Assembly (NCBI RefSeq): GCF_000808015.1
Contig: NZ_JWHR01000064.1
Span: 62,001-126,000 of the forward strand
DNA from: Terrisporobacter othiniensis
GTDB taxonomy: Bacteria > Bacillota > Clostridia > Peptostreptococcales > Peptostreptococcaceae
Direction of reading: 5' to 3'
Length of the DNA stretch: 64,000 nt
The stretch's first letter is position 1. Every line of letters begins with the position of its first letter. The translations under genes were made by a program, and so were the position numbers. Of this stretch, positions 43,615-52,575 are shown piece by piece. The notes below the pieces were generated by a model, which saw nothing but the letters and a program-made list of their open reading frames with translations, had not been told where the DNA came from and did no database searches.

Positions 43615-43870
43615 AAAAATTCGCTTCGCTCATATCGCCAACGATATGCCTTCGCTAGCGCTTCAGGCAAATCCGTTGCTCAAAAATTACCTTGTTCAAA
43701 ACTTCATTTGGTCACCTCGTCGACTATATACCCTCGTTATCAATTCGGATACATCCGTTGCTCAAAATTTCCTTTGGTAATATCGTCAACGATATATCCT
43801 CGTTACCACTTTAAGCCACTATGTGGGCGCCATGAAATTTCGGATATATCCGTTGCTCAAATTCCCTTTG
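43615..43870 (-). repeat. CAACGG-type stem-loop repeat, copy E (three units, one nested)
   Basis: The plus strand begins with AATTCGCTTCGCTCATATCG and contains three units. Unit 1 pairs CAACGATATGCC with GGCAAATCCGTTG. Unit 2 is degraded (GTCGACTATATACCCTCGTT with AACGGATGTATCC on the opposite strand). Unit 3 reads, on the minus strand, CAACGGATATATCC ... GGATATATCGTTG, with a 28-base block (ATTTCATGGCGCCCACATAG plus TGGCTTAA) inserted in the loop after GAA. The same block is found in copy D. The array ends 12 bases 3' of the stop of the leftward gene at 43882. Confidence 0.85.
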
Positions 43871-43881
43871 TTTAAAATTTT

Positions 43882-46248
43882 CTACTTAACTTTTATGTTT
43901 TTTACGTTACTGTAGTAGCTATATATGTTGCCACAGTCGGCAGTTCTGTAGGCTCTCACTTTGTAATAATATATTTTTCCTGTTTTCAAACCTTCATCTA
44001 TAGTATTTAAAGTGGAACCACTTGTGACAGTTTCTATTCTTTTATAACCACCTGTTTTACTGTCTGCTCTGTATAATGCGTATCCATAAGCTCCAGTGAT
44101 TTTCTTCCAGCTAATTTTTACCTTCCCTGTTTTAGTTGTATTTCCTGTATTCTTCGATGAAGTTGAAGATACTGTAATAACTGGTGTGTTACATTTTGTG
44201 CTGGCTTTTAATTTTGTAGAATATGAACCATAGTCCCTACTATTCCCAACTTTTCTGTAGGCTCTAACTTTATAATAGTATGTTTTTCCTGTTGATACAT
44301 TTTTATCTGTAAAATTATTATTAGTTCCTCCACTAAGTTCTCCTATTTTTTTGTATGTTCCATCTTTACTAGTTGCTCTATATACTCTGTATCCACTGGC
44401 ATAACTAGCTTTGTCCCAACTCAATTTAATTAAAGTTTTATAAGATGAATTCTGTTTTAGATTTTTTACCTGTGATGGATATTTAGTTTTTCCATAAAAA
44501 ACATTTGAGTAATCGCCATAAAGATTTTCATCACCCACTGTTTTATATGCTCTTATTTTATAGTAATATGTTTTACCACTAATTAGTCCTCCATCTGTAT
44601 ATGTATTTGAAGATTTATTGGAAACTGTGGCTACTTTAGTATATTTTCCATCTTTTGATGTAGATCTGTAAATTCTATAACCTGTTACACCGTATTCTTT
44701 GTCCCATCTAATTTTCAAAGAATCAGTGGTATTACTTAAAATTCTTACCCCAGAAACTTTACTTGGATAAATTTTAAATGTTGCCATTTTTTGACCAGTA
44801 TAACTGCCTATGCCTACTATATTTATAGTTCCTTTTCCACTTGATATATTTTCTCCATAATCTAAAGAATAATCTTTGCCTTCTTCAAGAATTTTATTAT
44901 CATATGTAGCTGTAATACTTGGTTTTAAATTTCCACTGTAGGATATGAATTTTTCTCCATTTCCTATTTTTGTAATTTTACAATCATTAATATCATATCT
45001 AACTTTCACACTACAACTTGCCTTTTTACCCTTTTTAGTTGTAGCTGTAATTGTTGTATGACCTAAACTTATACCTGTTACTTTTCCTTTTGAATCTACT
45101 TTTGCCACGTTTTCATTACTACTGCTAAAAAACTGAATTTCATCATTATCATCCAGTTGAATTCCATATAATTTAAATGACTTTCCCATACCTATTGTTT
45201 TTTGTAGCTTATTTAAAGAGAATTTTTCACCATAATAATCAACATCTTTGTAAGAAGTCTTTGACATTGGATAAGCTAAATTAAACTCCTTTGTAGTAAA
45301 TTGTGAATCTCTTTTGTGGTCTTCGAATTCTACATTATTTCTCAGGAAATATGTATAATAAACATAATTATCATCGCTGTTGGAAGCATCCCAAGTATTA
45401 TCTATGTTGTACCACTTCGTCCCTATTTTTCCAATGTTCCATGCATGATAGTCACTGCCTGCATAACCTGTGATACATCTTACACCTAATCCCAAATCTT
45501 TCATCATTTTATATGTTAAAGCTGCATACCCATTGCATACCACATTTTTTGAAACAATACCGTCATAGGCAGAGAATTTCGTTAAATCATAATCATATAC
45601 TATATTTTCAGTAATAAAATCATGTACAGACTTAGCTTTAGTATATTCATCTGCATTGTAAACATCTAACTCATCTAGTACTTTTTTTACTTCGTAGTCC
45701 ACACGTTGTTCTTGTTTATAAGTAGAGAGATATTCCATTTGAAAAATAAATTTAGTTTCAGTGGACTTACTGTCATTCCAGTCTACATAAAAATTACTCC
45801 AGTGTCTAAAAAGATAGTCTCCCTCACTGGAATTAGCGTTGGCATTATCTTCTACTGCCATGGCAAATAAGTCTGCATATAAAGTGCTATAATTCTTCTG
45901 CTTTATTGTAAATTCAATAGTTCCACTTCTCTTTACCATCTCTCTTCTTAAATAATTTGCAGCATCTTTCTTTGTATAAAAAACATTAGTTGAGTATGGT
46001 GTTACTGAAGATTTTGGCGAGTAGGTTTTTACATTCACTCCTTGGTACAAAGGATTTACTACTTTTCCATCTTCCTCTTCTATAACCTGAAGTTCATCTT
46101 TTGAACTTCCAATAGAAATAACTTTTGGACTTGTTTCATAAGCAGAACTTAAATTTTCTGCAAAAATATTAAAATCTCCTATTGAGATTAAGTTAAAAAT
46201 CAGTAAGGAGCATAAAAATAAACTTATTGTTTTCTTTAAACCTTTCAT
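43882..46248 (-). CDS. secreted transglutaminase-like protein with Ig-like and fibronectin III domains
   Basis: A 788-residue exported protein. A signal peptide (residues 1-31) is followed by a spacer and a transglutaminase/cysteine-protease-like domain with Cys in 'SKNVVCNGYAALTYKMMKDL', His in 'AGSDYHAWNIGKI' and Asp in 'WYNIDNTWDASN'. Then come a BIG_2 Ig-like domain ('VAKVDSKGKVTGISLGHTTI'), a second Ig-like unit, and three fibronectin III units, each with 'SGYRVYRATSKDGTYKKIG' type phrases. The start follows GGGGGATATG. It probably acts on the wall or extracellular matrix. No LPXTG sorting signal or obvious anchor is seen. Confidence 0.9.
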   Translation of the reverse strand: MKGLKKTISLFLCSLLIFNLISIGDFNIFAENLSSAYETSPKVISIGSSKDELQVIEEEDGKVVNPLYQGVNVKTYSPKSSVTPYSTNVFYTKKDAANYLRREMVKRSGTIEFTIKQKNYSTLYADLFAMAVEDNANANSSEGDYLFRHWSNFYVDWNDSKSTETKFIFQMEYLSTYKQEQRVDYEVKKVLDELDVYNADEYTKAKSVHDFITENIVYDYDLTKFSAYDGIVSKNVVCNGYAALTYKMMKDLGLGVRCITGYAGSDYHAWNIGKIGTKWYNIDNTWDASNSDDNYVYYTYFLRNNVEFEDHKRDSQFTTKEFNLAYPMSKTSYKDVDYYGEKFSLNKLQKTIGMGKSFKLYGIQLDDNDEIQFFSSSNENVAKVDSKGKVTGISLGHTTITATTKKGKKASCSVKVRYDINDCKITKIGNGEKFISYSGNLKPSITATYDNKILEEGKDYSLDYGENISSGKGTINIVGIGSYTGQKMATFKIYPSKVSGVRILSNTTDSLKIRWDKEYGVTGYRIYRSTSKDGKYTKVATVSNKSSNTYTDGGLISGKTYYYKIRAYKTVGDENLYGDYSNVFYGKTKYPSQVKNLKQNSSYKTLIKLSWDKASYASGYRVYRATSKDGTYKKIGELSGGTNNNFTDKNVSTGKTYYYKVRAYRKVGNSRDYGSYSTKLKASTKCNTPVITVSSTSSKNTGNTTKTGKVKISWKKITGAYGYALYRADSKTGGYKRIETVTSGSTLNTIDEGLKTGKIYYYKVRAYRTADCGNIYSYYSNVKNIKVK

Positions 46249-46454
46249 ATCATATCCCCCAGAATAATATATTTTTAAAATTGGAGTAAAATTTCCTCAT
46301 TCTTAATTATTCTGCTATTTGACCAAAATTCCTTTTTATGTCTATTTTTTTGCACAACAAAAAGGAACACTAATTTTCAATTAATGCCCCTATTTCCCAT
46401 TTACAGTTTCCTACAACAATTACAAAGTTAATTATGTAAGAAAATATCCCAATC

Positions 46455-47159
46455 TCATATACTATCTCCCAAATAATTCAAAAATTTTTCCTTTGTATCT
46501 TTATATTTAGACTGACTAACAGGAACTTTATCACCGCTTTTTAAAATGAATTTATTTGTAGTTAGAATATTTACTTTCTCCATGTTTACAATATAACTTT
46601 GATGACATCTTATAAATTTCTCTGGTAAAATATTTTCTATTTCGTTTAATTTTTTGTATATAGTTTTTTTGATTTTATCACAATGGATTATAACAGTTCT
46701 TAAATGGCTTTCCATATAATTCACATCATTTAAATTAATTGAGACAACCTCTTTCTTTATCTTTATATTTAAAATTTCTTCTTTATTGACCTTTATAACT
46801 TCCATAGCTTTATTTAAAGCTTTTTTTAGTTTTTCTTCATTTATAGGTTTTGTAAGATAATCCAAAGTTTCAACTTCAAATATATCCTCCACGTAAGATG
46901 CATTCCCTGTTATAAATATGATCTTTATATTATTAAATTTTTGTTGAATTTTTTTCGCAATATCAATGCCCAAATGATCTTTTAAATCTATATCTATAAA
47001 AATAATATCTGGATTACTTATATCACTATTTATATATTCTATTAAATCATACCCGTTTTCAAAAGTTGTAATTTGACAATTGTCCTCTAATACAATTTCT
47101 ATTTTTTGCTTTAAATATTGCAAGATATTTTTATCATCGTCACATATGGCAATATCCAA
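46455..47159 (-). CDS. orphan LytTR-family response regulator
   Basis: A 234-residue AgrA/LytR-type regulator. The receiver domain has LDIAICDDD at the start (acidic pocket), 'PDIIFIDIDLKDHLGIDIAK' (phosphorylation site) and the KPI loop 'YLTKPINEEKLKKAL'. The LytTR DNA-binding domain begins at about residue 135 ('VVSINLNDVNYMESHLRTVI') and ends 'KFIRCHQSYIVN'. A TTG start at 47159 follows a GGGGGGG ribosome site. There is no histidine kinase nearby. The neighbouring transglutaminase gene, 207 bases downstream, could be a target. Confidence 0.9.
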   Translation of the reverse strand: MDIAICDDDKNILQYLKQKIEIVLEDNCQITTFENGYDLIEYINSDISNPDIIFIDIDLKDHLGIDIAKKIQQKFNNIKIIFITGNASYVEDIFEVETLDYLTKPINEEKLKKALNKAMEVIKVNKEEILNIKIKKEVVSINLNDVNYMESHLRTVIIHCDKIKKTIYKKLNEIENILPEKFIRCHQSYIVNMEKVNILTTNKFILKSGDKVPVSQSKYKDTKEKFLNYLGDSI

Positions 47160-47301
47160 TTTAATCCCCCCCTTATACAAAAATAATCACTACCCCTAGG
47201 ATATTTTTTCTTTACTTGTATTAATATTCTCTTAAAGTTTTTTATTCCCTTTTTTTAGTAAAAATACTATAATTTTCATCAATAAATAACATGAGAGTAG
47301 T

Positions 47302-47339
47302 AAAAAGCTCTCAATAAGCCTATTATCTGAGAGCTTTTT
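47302..47339 (-). terminator. Rho-independent terminator
   Basis: AAAAAGCTCTCA pairs perfectly with TGAGAGCTTTTT around a 14-base loop. It is the first terminator downstream of ortB. Confidence 0.92.
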
Positions 47340-47395
47340 ATAATATTGGTTTATGGGTTTTTACAGAGAGTATATAGTTAATTGGGTATTGATAC

Positions 47396-48829
47396 CTAAA
47401 CTGTAACTTTATTTATAACTTTTACGCCTAGTTCTTCCAAACGTCTCACAACAAAATCTCGGTCTTTATTTACTTCCTCCATCAAATAAGCTATATCTTC
47501 TTCATCAATTTCTTTCAGCTTATTATTAACAACTGCATTTTTTATAAAATTATTTTTTAATCTATCTATATCTAAATCATTAGATTGAATATCACCTATG
47601 TTCCAAGGAATTACTATATTCTTGCCTGGAATGTTTTCAACAGGATTTCCTCTTCTTACTTCTATACCATTTTGTTTTGCAAAAGTAAGCTGTGGCATTG
47701 GGTGTTTTCCAGCTCCTGTGTATTCTGTTTCTTGTACTACTATTATTTGATCCTTATCCATTTCTTTTGCTATGGAAATTGCTGCTGCAAGAGAAGTATT
47801 TCCTGCCGGTCCTCTTTCTATTCCTTCCACTTGAGCTAATGCTTCTGTTACATAGAAAACTTCTCCTTGCGTAACGGTTACATATCTGTCCATATATCTA
47901 AGAACCCTCGCTGCATTTCTTGGTACGTCAGATCTATCTGGCCAAGTAGCAAATGGGACACCAAATCCTGTATGACCTGTTGTGAAAGATTTTTTGTTAA
48001 ATGCATGATCAGATGCCATGTGTAATCCACTTAAATCAACAGATGCTCCTACTATTTTAGTATCTTTTGCTCCAGCTAAATTTAAACCTCTTGCTGTACC
48101 TGTAAGATTTCCTCCACCTGCATGTGTTGCCACTACTACATCTGGATATTTACCTTCCATTTCCATCATTTGATTAGCTAATTCGTATCCTAAACTTTCC
48201 ACACCTGCTATCCCAAATGGAGTATATAAAGAAGCATTGAAGTATCCTGTTTCTTCTAATAATTTTAAGAATGTATAAAATAGCTCTGGTCCAACTGTTA
48301 ATTGTATAACTTCTGCACCTAGTGCTTCACATTTTCTTGTTTTTTCTAGTATTTCTGGTTGTCCTACTTTTTTAGAATCAAATACTTCTTGAACTATTAT
48401 ACATTTTAGTCCAAGTTGAGCTGCTTGTGATGCTACAGCTGCACCGTAATTTCCACTAGTTGCTGCTATTACACCTTTGTATCCCATTTTTTTAGCATGA
48501 TAAACAGATATAGCTGCTCTTCTTGCTTTAAATGATCCTGATGCATTTGCTGCTTCGTCTTTTACAAATATCCTAGCTCCCTTACCTTCTTTTGAATATT
48601 TTCTAACTAAAGCAGTTATATTTTTAAGTTCAACTAAAGGTGTCCCTCCTACTTTTGTTTCTTTTTGTATTTTTATTATATCTTCTATTGAGTATCCAAC
48701 TGATGCCATCATTTTTTCATAGTCAAAAGCTATCTTTCCATGTTCAAAAACACTATAATCAAGTCCTACTGCTTGCTTCATTATGTCATTTTTTCTACCC
48801 ATTACGGCTAAGTAAGACATATCCTTCAT
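47396..48829 (-). CDS. ortB: 2-amino-4-oxopentanoate thiolase, large PLP subunit
   Basis: A 477-residue fold-type II PLP enzyme. 'ANASGSFKARRAAISVYHAK' holds the PLP lysine, 'GVIAATSGNYGAAVASQAAQ' the phosphate-binding region and 'VVVATHAGGGNLTGTARGL' the glycine loop. The size and the accessory OrtA gene just upstream mark it as OrtB, which with OrtA cleaves 2-amino-4-oxopentanoate with CoA into alanine and acetyl-CoA in oxidative ornithine fermentation. No ornithine racemase, mutase or dehydrogenase gene is in this window, so only the last step is encoded here. Confidence 0.92.
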   Translation of the reverse strand: MKDMSYLAVMGRKNDIMKQAVGLDYSVFEHGKIAFDYEKMMASVGYSIEDIIKIQKETKVGGTPLVELKNITALVRKYSKEGKGARIFVKDEAANASGSFKARRAAISVYHAKKMGYKGVIAATSGNYGAAVASQAAQLGLKCIIVQEVFDSKKVGQPEILEKTRKCEALGAEVIQLTVGPELFYTFLKLLEETGYFNASLYTPFGIAGVESLGYELANQMMEMEGKYPDVVVATHAGGGNLTGTARGLNLAGAKDTKIVGASVDLSGLHMASDHAFNKKSFTTGHTGFGVPFATWPDRSDVPRNAARVLRYMDRYVTVTQGEVFYVTEALAQVEGIERGPAGNTSLAAAISIAKEMDKDQIIVVQETEYTGAGKHPMPQLTFAKQNGIEVRRGNPVENIPGKNIVIPWNIGDIQSNDLDIDRLKNNFIKNAVVNNKLKEIDEEDIAYLMEEVNKDRDFVVRRLEELGVKVINKVTV

Positions 48830-48928
48830 ATCTACATCCCCTTCTCATTAATTAAATCTTTCTTAGAAAATTTAATAGATTTAATATCTTTATATTTATT
48901 AAATAAACTTTTCTTTATATTTTTAATT

Positions 48929-49237
48929 TTATTTGTTTAGCTCTTCAATCTCTTTTCTAAGTTCCATTCCTACTTGAATTAATTCCTTTACTGGTTCACC
49001 AAAATCATGCACATGTCTAGGATTAATTGCGCATAATTGTCCTCTAACATTTCTTCCTATTATAGTTTCTATCTCTATTTCATCACCTATAGTTGCTTCT
49101 TCTGTCATCATCAATCCTCTTATCCATTGAACTAAAGGCACTTCTTTTGTATCATCTGGTACTTGAGGTGCTCTTTCTTCTGGCTTCAAAAGTACTTCTT
49201 GAATCTCTACCCAATCACCTTTTTTTGCTAAAATCAT
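48929..49237 (-). CDS. ortA: 2-amino-4-oxopentanoate thiolase, small subunit
   Basis: A 102-residue protein. 'KGDWVEIQEVLLKPEERAPQ' with 'VPDDTKEVPLVQWIRGLM', 'IGDEIEIETIIGRNVRGQL' and 'NPRHVHDFGEPVKELIQVG' are the recognisable OrtA phrases. It pairs with OrtB downstream (100 bases). The operon order is nhaC, ortA, ortB, read from the sigma-54 promoter at 50819. The start follows GAAGGGAG. Confidence 0.92.
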   Translation of the reverse strand: MILAKKGDWVEIQEVLLKPEERAPQVPDDTKEVPLVQWIRGLMMTEEATIGDEIEIETIIGRNVRGQLCAINPRHVHDFGEPVKELIQVGMELRKEIEELNK

Positions 49238-49339
49238 TTTCTACTATCTCCCTTCTCAATTTAGACATCCTATATTTCATAAACTCAAAGCCTATAATTT
49301 GTCAGAATAGACCCTGAGTTTAATTAGCATCTTAAATTT

Positions 49340-50767
49340 TTAAGCTTCTGCTTCAGCTAAAGTCTTTACTTCTTCACCTTTACTATTTACATACATTCTT
49401 CCCCAGCCACTTATCATGGCAAATAACATTACTACAAGCAATGCCCAACAGTAAATTATCCATGGAGACATTTGAGTTGTTGTAAGTGCAGGCACCATAC
49501 TACCAAATTGTTCACTAGCTTGAACTGACAAGTTTTTAGTAAGTAATAAAGCTGGTGTCCAAGGTAGGGAGTAAACTAATGTACAAGCTGTTGCATCTAA
49601 TAAGTTCGCCCTTCTATATGGAGATATTTTATATTTTTCCCCTAAAGGCTTAGCAAAAGATGTTCCTATGGCAAGGATTGGTGGTGCATTTAATCCCATT
49701 ATTCCTGACATTGCAAGCGCCAATCCTCCTATACTCATTTCAACTCCACGAGCAGTATGTACAAATTTCTCTGTCACACCTATTAAGGCTTGATCTCCTC
49801 CACCTTTTTGCATAATTCTAACACATGCTAAAACTAAAAGAGCCAGTATACAAATATCAACCATTCCACCAATTCCATCTACTAGTAAACCTTGAACTGT
49901 ACCTTCTTGTATAAATAACAAGTCTGATGGGCTTATCATTCCAAGTCCACATCCAAATATTGCAGCTGCTATTGTTCCTATAGTTGTTGCTGCTATTATA
50001 TGATAGCCTTTAATTGCCAAAGTAATTGTTATAGCTGCTGGTATTAACATAAACAATCCTTTTGGATTCATATATTGAGAAACTAACTCATAAGGAATAT
50101 CTTGAGCTACTCCCCCACCACCAAATAACATAATTACTACTAAAGTAGCTGCTCCAGCCACCAAGGAATATTTTAATCTTGATTTTACAACTCCACCCAC
50201 ATCTGCTCCTTGGGTTGCTGCTGAACATATTGTTGTATCAGAAAGTGGTGCCAAGTTATCTCCAAAAGCTCCTCCACCAACTATGGCACCTGCCATAACA
50301 ACTGGGTTTGCTCCAAGTAAAACACCTGCTGGATATAATACAGACATCCCTGCAACTATTGTTCCAAATCCTGTTCCTGCTGCTGTTGCGAATAATGCAC
50401 TTGCTATAAATGTAATTGCCACGAAAATTCTTCCACTAGCTCCAATGTTATATGCAAGCCAAATTATCCCTTCAACTAAACCAGATGCTCTTAGAACTGA
50501 TGCAAAAACACCTGCAAATATCCAACATGCTATTGGTGTTACTGCTATTGGATCTGCCATACCTTCTATTACTGTATCACAGTAAGTTTGTTTATCCTTG
50601 GCAAAGAAATATGTTGCCATGATTCCTAATAATGCGCCAATCCACATCCCCCTTATATCTGGGGCGTTAAGTAGTGATATATAAATTGCTATGATTATAA
50701 ATACTCCAAAAGGTAAAAAGGATGTCCATCCTCCTCCATAAAACTTAAGCTCCTTTTTCTCTTCCAT
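49340..50767 (-). CDS. nhaC: NhaC-family Na+/H+ antiporter-like transporter
   Basis: A 475-residue protein with 12-13 helices. 'ATAAGTGFGTIVAGMSVLYP' and 'GAFGDNLAPLSDTTICSAAT' are the NhaC signature segments. NhaC-like genes are commonly linked to ornithine and other amino-acid fermentation genes and may exchange substrates or product amino acids rather than just sodium and protons. It is the first gene of the ort operon, 40 bases after the predicted transcript start. The ribosome site GGAGGG precedes the ATG. Confidence 0.9.
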   Translation of the reverse strand: MEEKKELKFYGGGWTSFLPFGVFIIIAIYISLLNAPDIRGMWIGALLGIMATYFFAKDKQTYCDTVIEGMADPIAVTPIACWIFAGVFASVLRASGLVEGIIWLAYNIGASGRIFVAITFIASALFATAAGTGFGTIVAGMSVLYPAGVLLGANPVVMAGAIVGGGAFGDNLAPLSDTTICSAATQGADVGGVVKSRLKYSLVAGAATLVVIMLFGGGGVAQDIPYELVSQYMNPKGLFMLIPAAITITLAIKGYHIIAATTIGTIAAAIFGCGLGMISPSDLLFIQEGTVQGLLVDGIGGMVDICILALLVLACVRIMQKGGGDQALIGVTEKFVHTARGVEMSIGGLALAMSGIMGLNAPPILAIGTSFAKPLGEKYKISPYRRANLLDATACTLVYSLPWTPALLLTKNLSVQASEQFGSMVPALTTTQMSPWIIYCWALLVVMLFAMISGWGRMYVNSKGEEVKTLAEAEA

Positions 50768-50818
50768 ATATAAAACCCTCCATTTTATAATTGATTATTA
50801 TATCTGTCTTTATATTTA

Positions 50819-50835
50819 AGCAAGTTATATGCCAA
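50819..50835 (-). promoter_or_regulatory. sigma-54 (-24/-12) promoter of the nhaC-ortA-ortB operon
   Basis: On the minus strand TTGGCATATAACTTGCT gives the exact GG-N10-GC spacing of sigma-54 promoters, with TGGCA at -24 and TTGCT at -12. The predicted transcript start is about 40 bases before the nhaC ATG. The NtrC-type activator is encoded 380 bases upstream. Confidence 0.88.
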
Positions 50836-50947
50836 GTTTTGGTTTTTCTTGGAAAATAATGTATTTTTGAATAAAATTGAAGGATTATTCTATAAAATGC
50901 TTATAGTTGACTAGTTTTTATTTTGATAAAGTATAAAGTACTTACAA

Positions 50948-51021
50948 TAAAAAATTCGCTTCGCTCATATCGCCAACGAGATGCCTTTGCTCCGCTTCAG
51001 GCAACTCCGTTGCTCAAAATT
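50948..51021 (-). repeat. CAACGG-type stem-loop repeat, copy F (one unit)
   Basis: A single unit begins AAATTCGCTTCGCTCATATC and pairs CAACGAGATGCC with GGCAACTCCGTTG around TTTGCTCCGCTTCA. It lies between the sigma-54 promoter and the response-regulator gene, where upstream activator sites would be expected. Confidence 0.88.
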
Positions 51022-51216
51022 TACTTTTTTACTATTTCTCAAACGTATCTCTATTACTTAGATATAGGAGTTTTCCACAAGCGTAAGAGTATTATAATAT
51101 GCTAGTAAGTAAAAAAGGAAAAACACTTCCAGCAAGTCTCACATTTTATCAAATAAATGTGCAACTTTTTTCCACCTAGAAATATTTTTCCTACTAAGTA
51201 TGTAATTTTTTTCACA

Positions 51217-52575
51217 CTATAAATCTTCTTTTACGTTATACTCCACTATTTTATTAAAAAGTTGTCTTCTACTAATTTCTAAATATTCAGCACTTTTTGT
51301 AATATTACCATTAAATCTATCTAGTACCTTTTTTATATAATTTGCTTCTGCTTCTTGTTTTATTTCTTTTAAAGGTTTAATATCTTCCAATTTCAAAAAG
51401 TTGCTACATTCATCCTCTTTATTATCTAAAACATTTGTGGATACAAGTTCCTTTCGAATAATTCCATTGTCTGATAAAACCACAAGTCTGTCTAAAATAT
51501 TTTTCAACTCTCTTATGTTTCCCTTATACTCATAATTCAAAAGATAATTCATCACATCCCCTTCCACCTTTACAATTTTTTTATTGTATTTGGCAGAAGA
51601 TTTTTTCAGAAAGAAGTTAATTAACATTGGTAAATCTTCTTTTCTTTCTTTCAATGATGGTAAATGAATAGAAATAGTATTTATTCTATAAAATAAATCT
51701 TCTCTAAATTCTTTGTTTTCTATGGCCTCTCTAATGTCCTTATTAGTAGCACAAATTAATCTAAAATCCACATCTATAGGTTTATTGCTCCCAATTTTTT
51801 CTATAGTTCTATTCTCCAAAACTCTAAGCAGCTTTACTTGAGTATTTAAATCAATTTCTCCCACTTCGTCTAAAAACAAAGTTGCACCATGTGCTTCTTC
51901 GAAACGACCTATTCTTCTATTCGTTGCTCCTGTAAAAGATCCTTTTTCATGACCAAATAATTCAGATTCTAGCAAAGAACTTGATAAAGATTGACAATTT
52001 ACTGCCACAAATTTTTCATTCTTTCTTTTACTATTTTCATAAATAAACCTAGCCATTACTTCTTTTCCTGTTCCTGATTCTCCTGTTATAAGCACATTTA
52101 CATCGGCACTGGCTGCTTTTTGAGCAATTTTTATGATTTTTCTAAAATTATAGTTTTTAGTATCTAGTAAAAACTTATCATTTACTTTTTCAACTTTCTC
52201 AACACTTTCACACTCTACTTTAATTTTTTCAATTTCCCTTAAAAGCTCTCCTGGGTTATTTCCTTTTATAAAATATCCAAAAGCTCCCTTTTTCATTGCC
52301 TCCACAGCATTTTTTATAGTTCCAAAACCAGTAATTAACATAACATAAGTATCCACATAATTATTTTTTATTTCTTCCAACAAATGAATTCCATCCATTC
52401 CATTCATTTTTAAATCTGTTAAAACTAGTTGAAATTTCTCTTTTTCTAGTATTTCTAAAGCTTCTTCTCCACTATTGGCCACTTTAGTTTCATATCCTTC
52501 ACTTTGCAAAATCATATTTATAACTTCTTGATATTGTACTTCATCATCTACCACAAGTATTTTAAATTTATACAT
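51217..52575 (-). CDS. NtrC-family sigma-54-dependent response regulator
   Basis: A 452-residue regulator with three domains. The receiver domain has D54 in LTDLKMNG. The AAA+ domain has Walker A GESGTGKE, GSFTGA (the sigma-54 contact loop, serine in place of alanine), Walker B 'ATLFLDEVGEID' and 'FREDLFYRINTISIHLPSLK'. A Fis-type helix-turn-helix 'NITKSAEYLEISRRQLFNKI' ends it. Its ATG directly follows the kinase stop (TAGATG), so the two are cotranscribed. It should activate the promoter at 50819. Confidence 0.95.
   Translation of the reverse strand: MYKFKILVVDDEVQYQEVINMILQSEGYETKVANSGEEALEILEKEKFQLVLTDLKMNGMDGIHLLEEIKNNYVDTYVMLITGFGTIKNAVEAMKKGAFGYFIKGNNPGELLREIEKIKVECESVEKVEKVNDKFLLDTKNYNFRKIIKIAQKAASADVNVLITGESGTGKEVMARFIYENSKRKNEKFVAVNCQSLSSSLLESELFGHEKGSFTGATNRRIGRFEEAHGATLFLDEVGEIDLNTQVKLLRVLENRTIEKIGSNKPIDVDFRLICATNKDIREAIENKEFREDLFYRINTISIHLPSLKERKEDLPMLINFFLKKSSAKYNKKIVKVEGDVMNYLLNYEYKGNIRELKNILDRLVVLSDNGIIRKELVSTNVLDNKEDECSNFLKLEDIKPLKEIKQEAEANYIKKVLDRFNGNITKSAEYLEISRRQLFNKIVEYNVKEDL

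Noticed and set aside
51155..51176. A second sigma-54-like promoter (TGGAAAAAAGTTGCA on the minus strand)
   Set aside because: The GG and GC are nine bases apart, not ten, and it does not precede a gene at a suitable distance.
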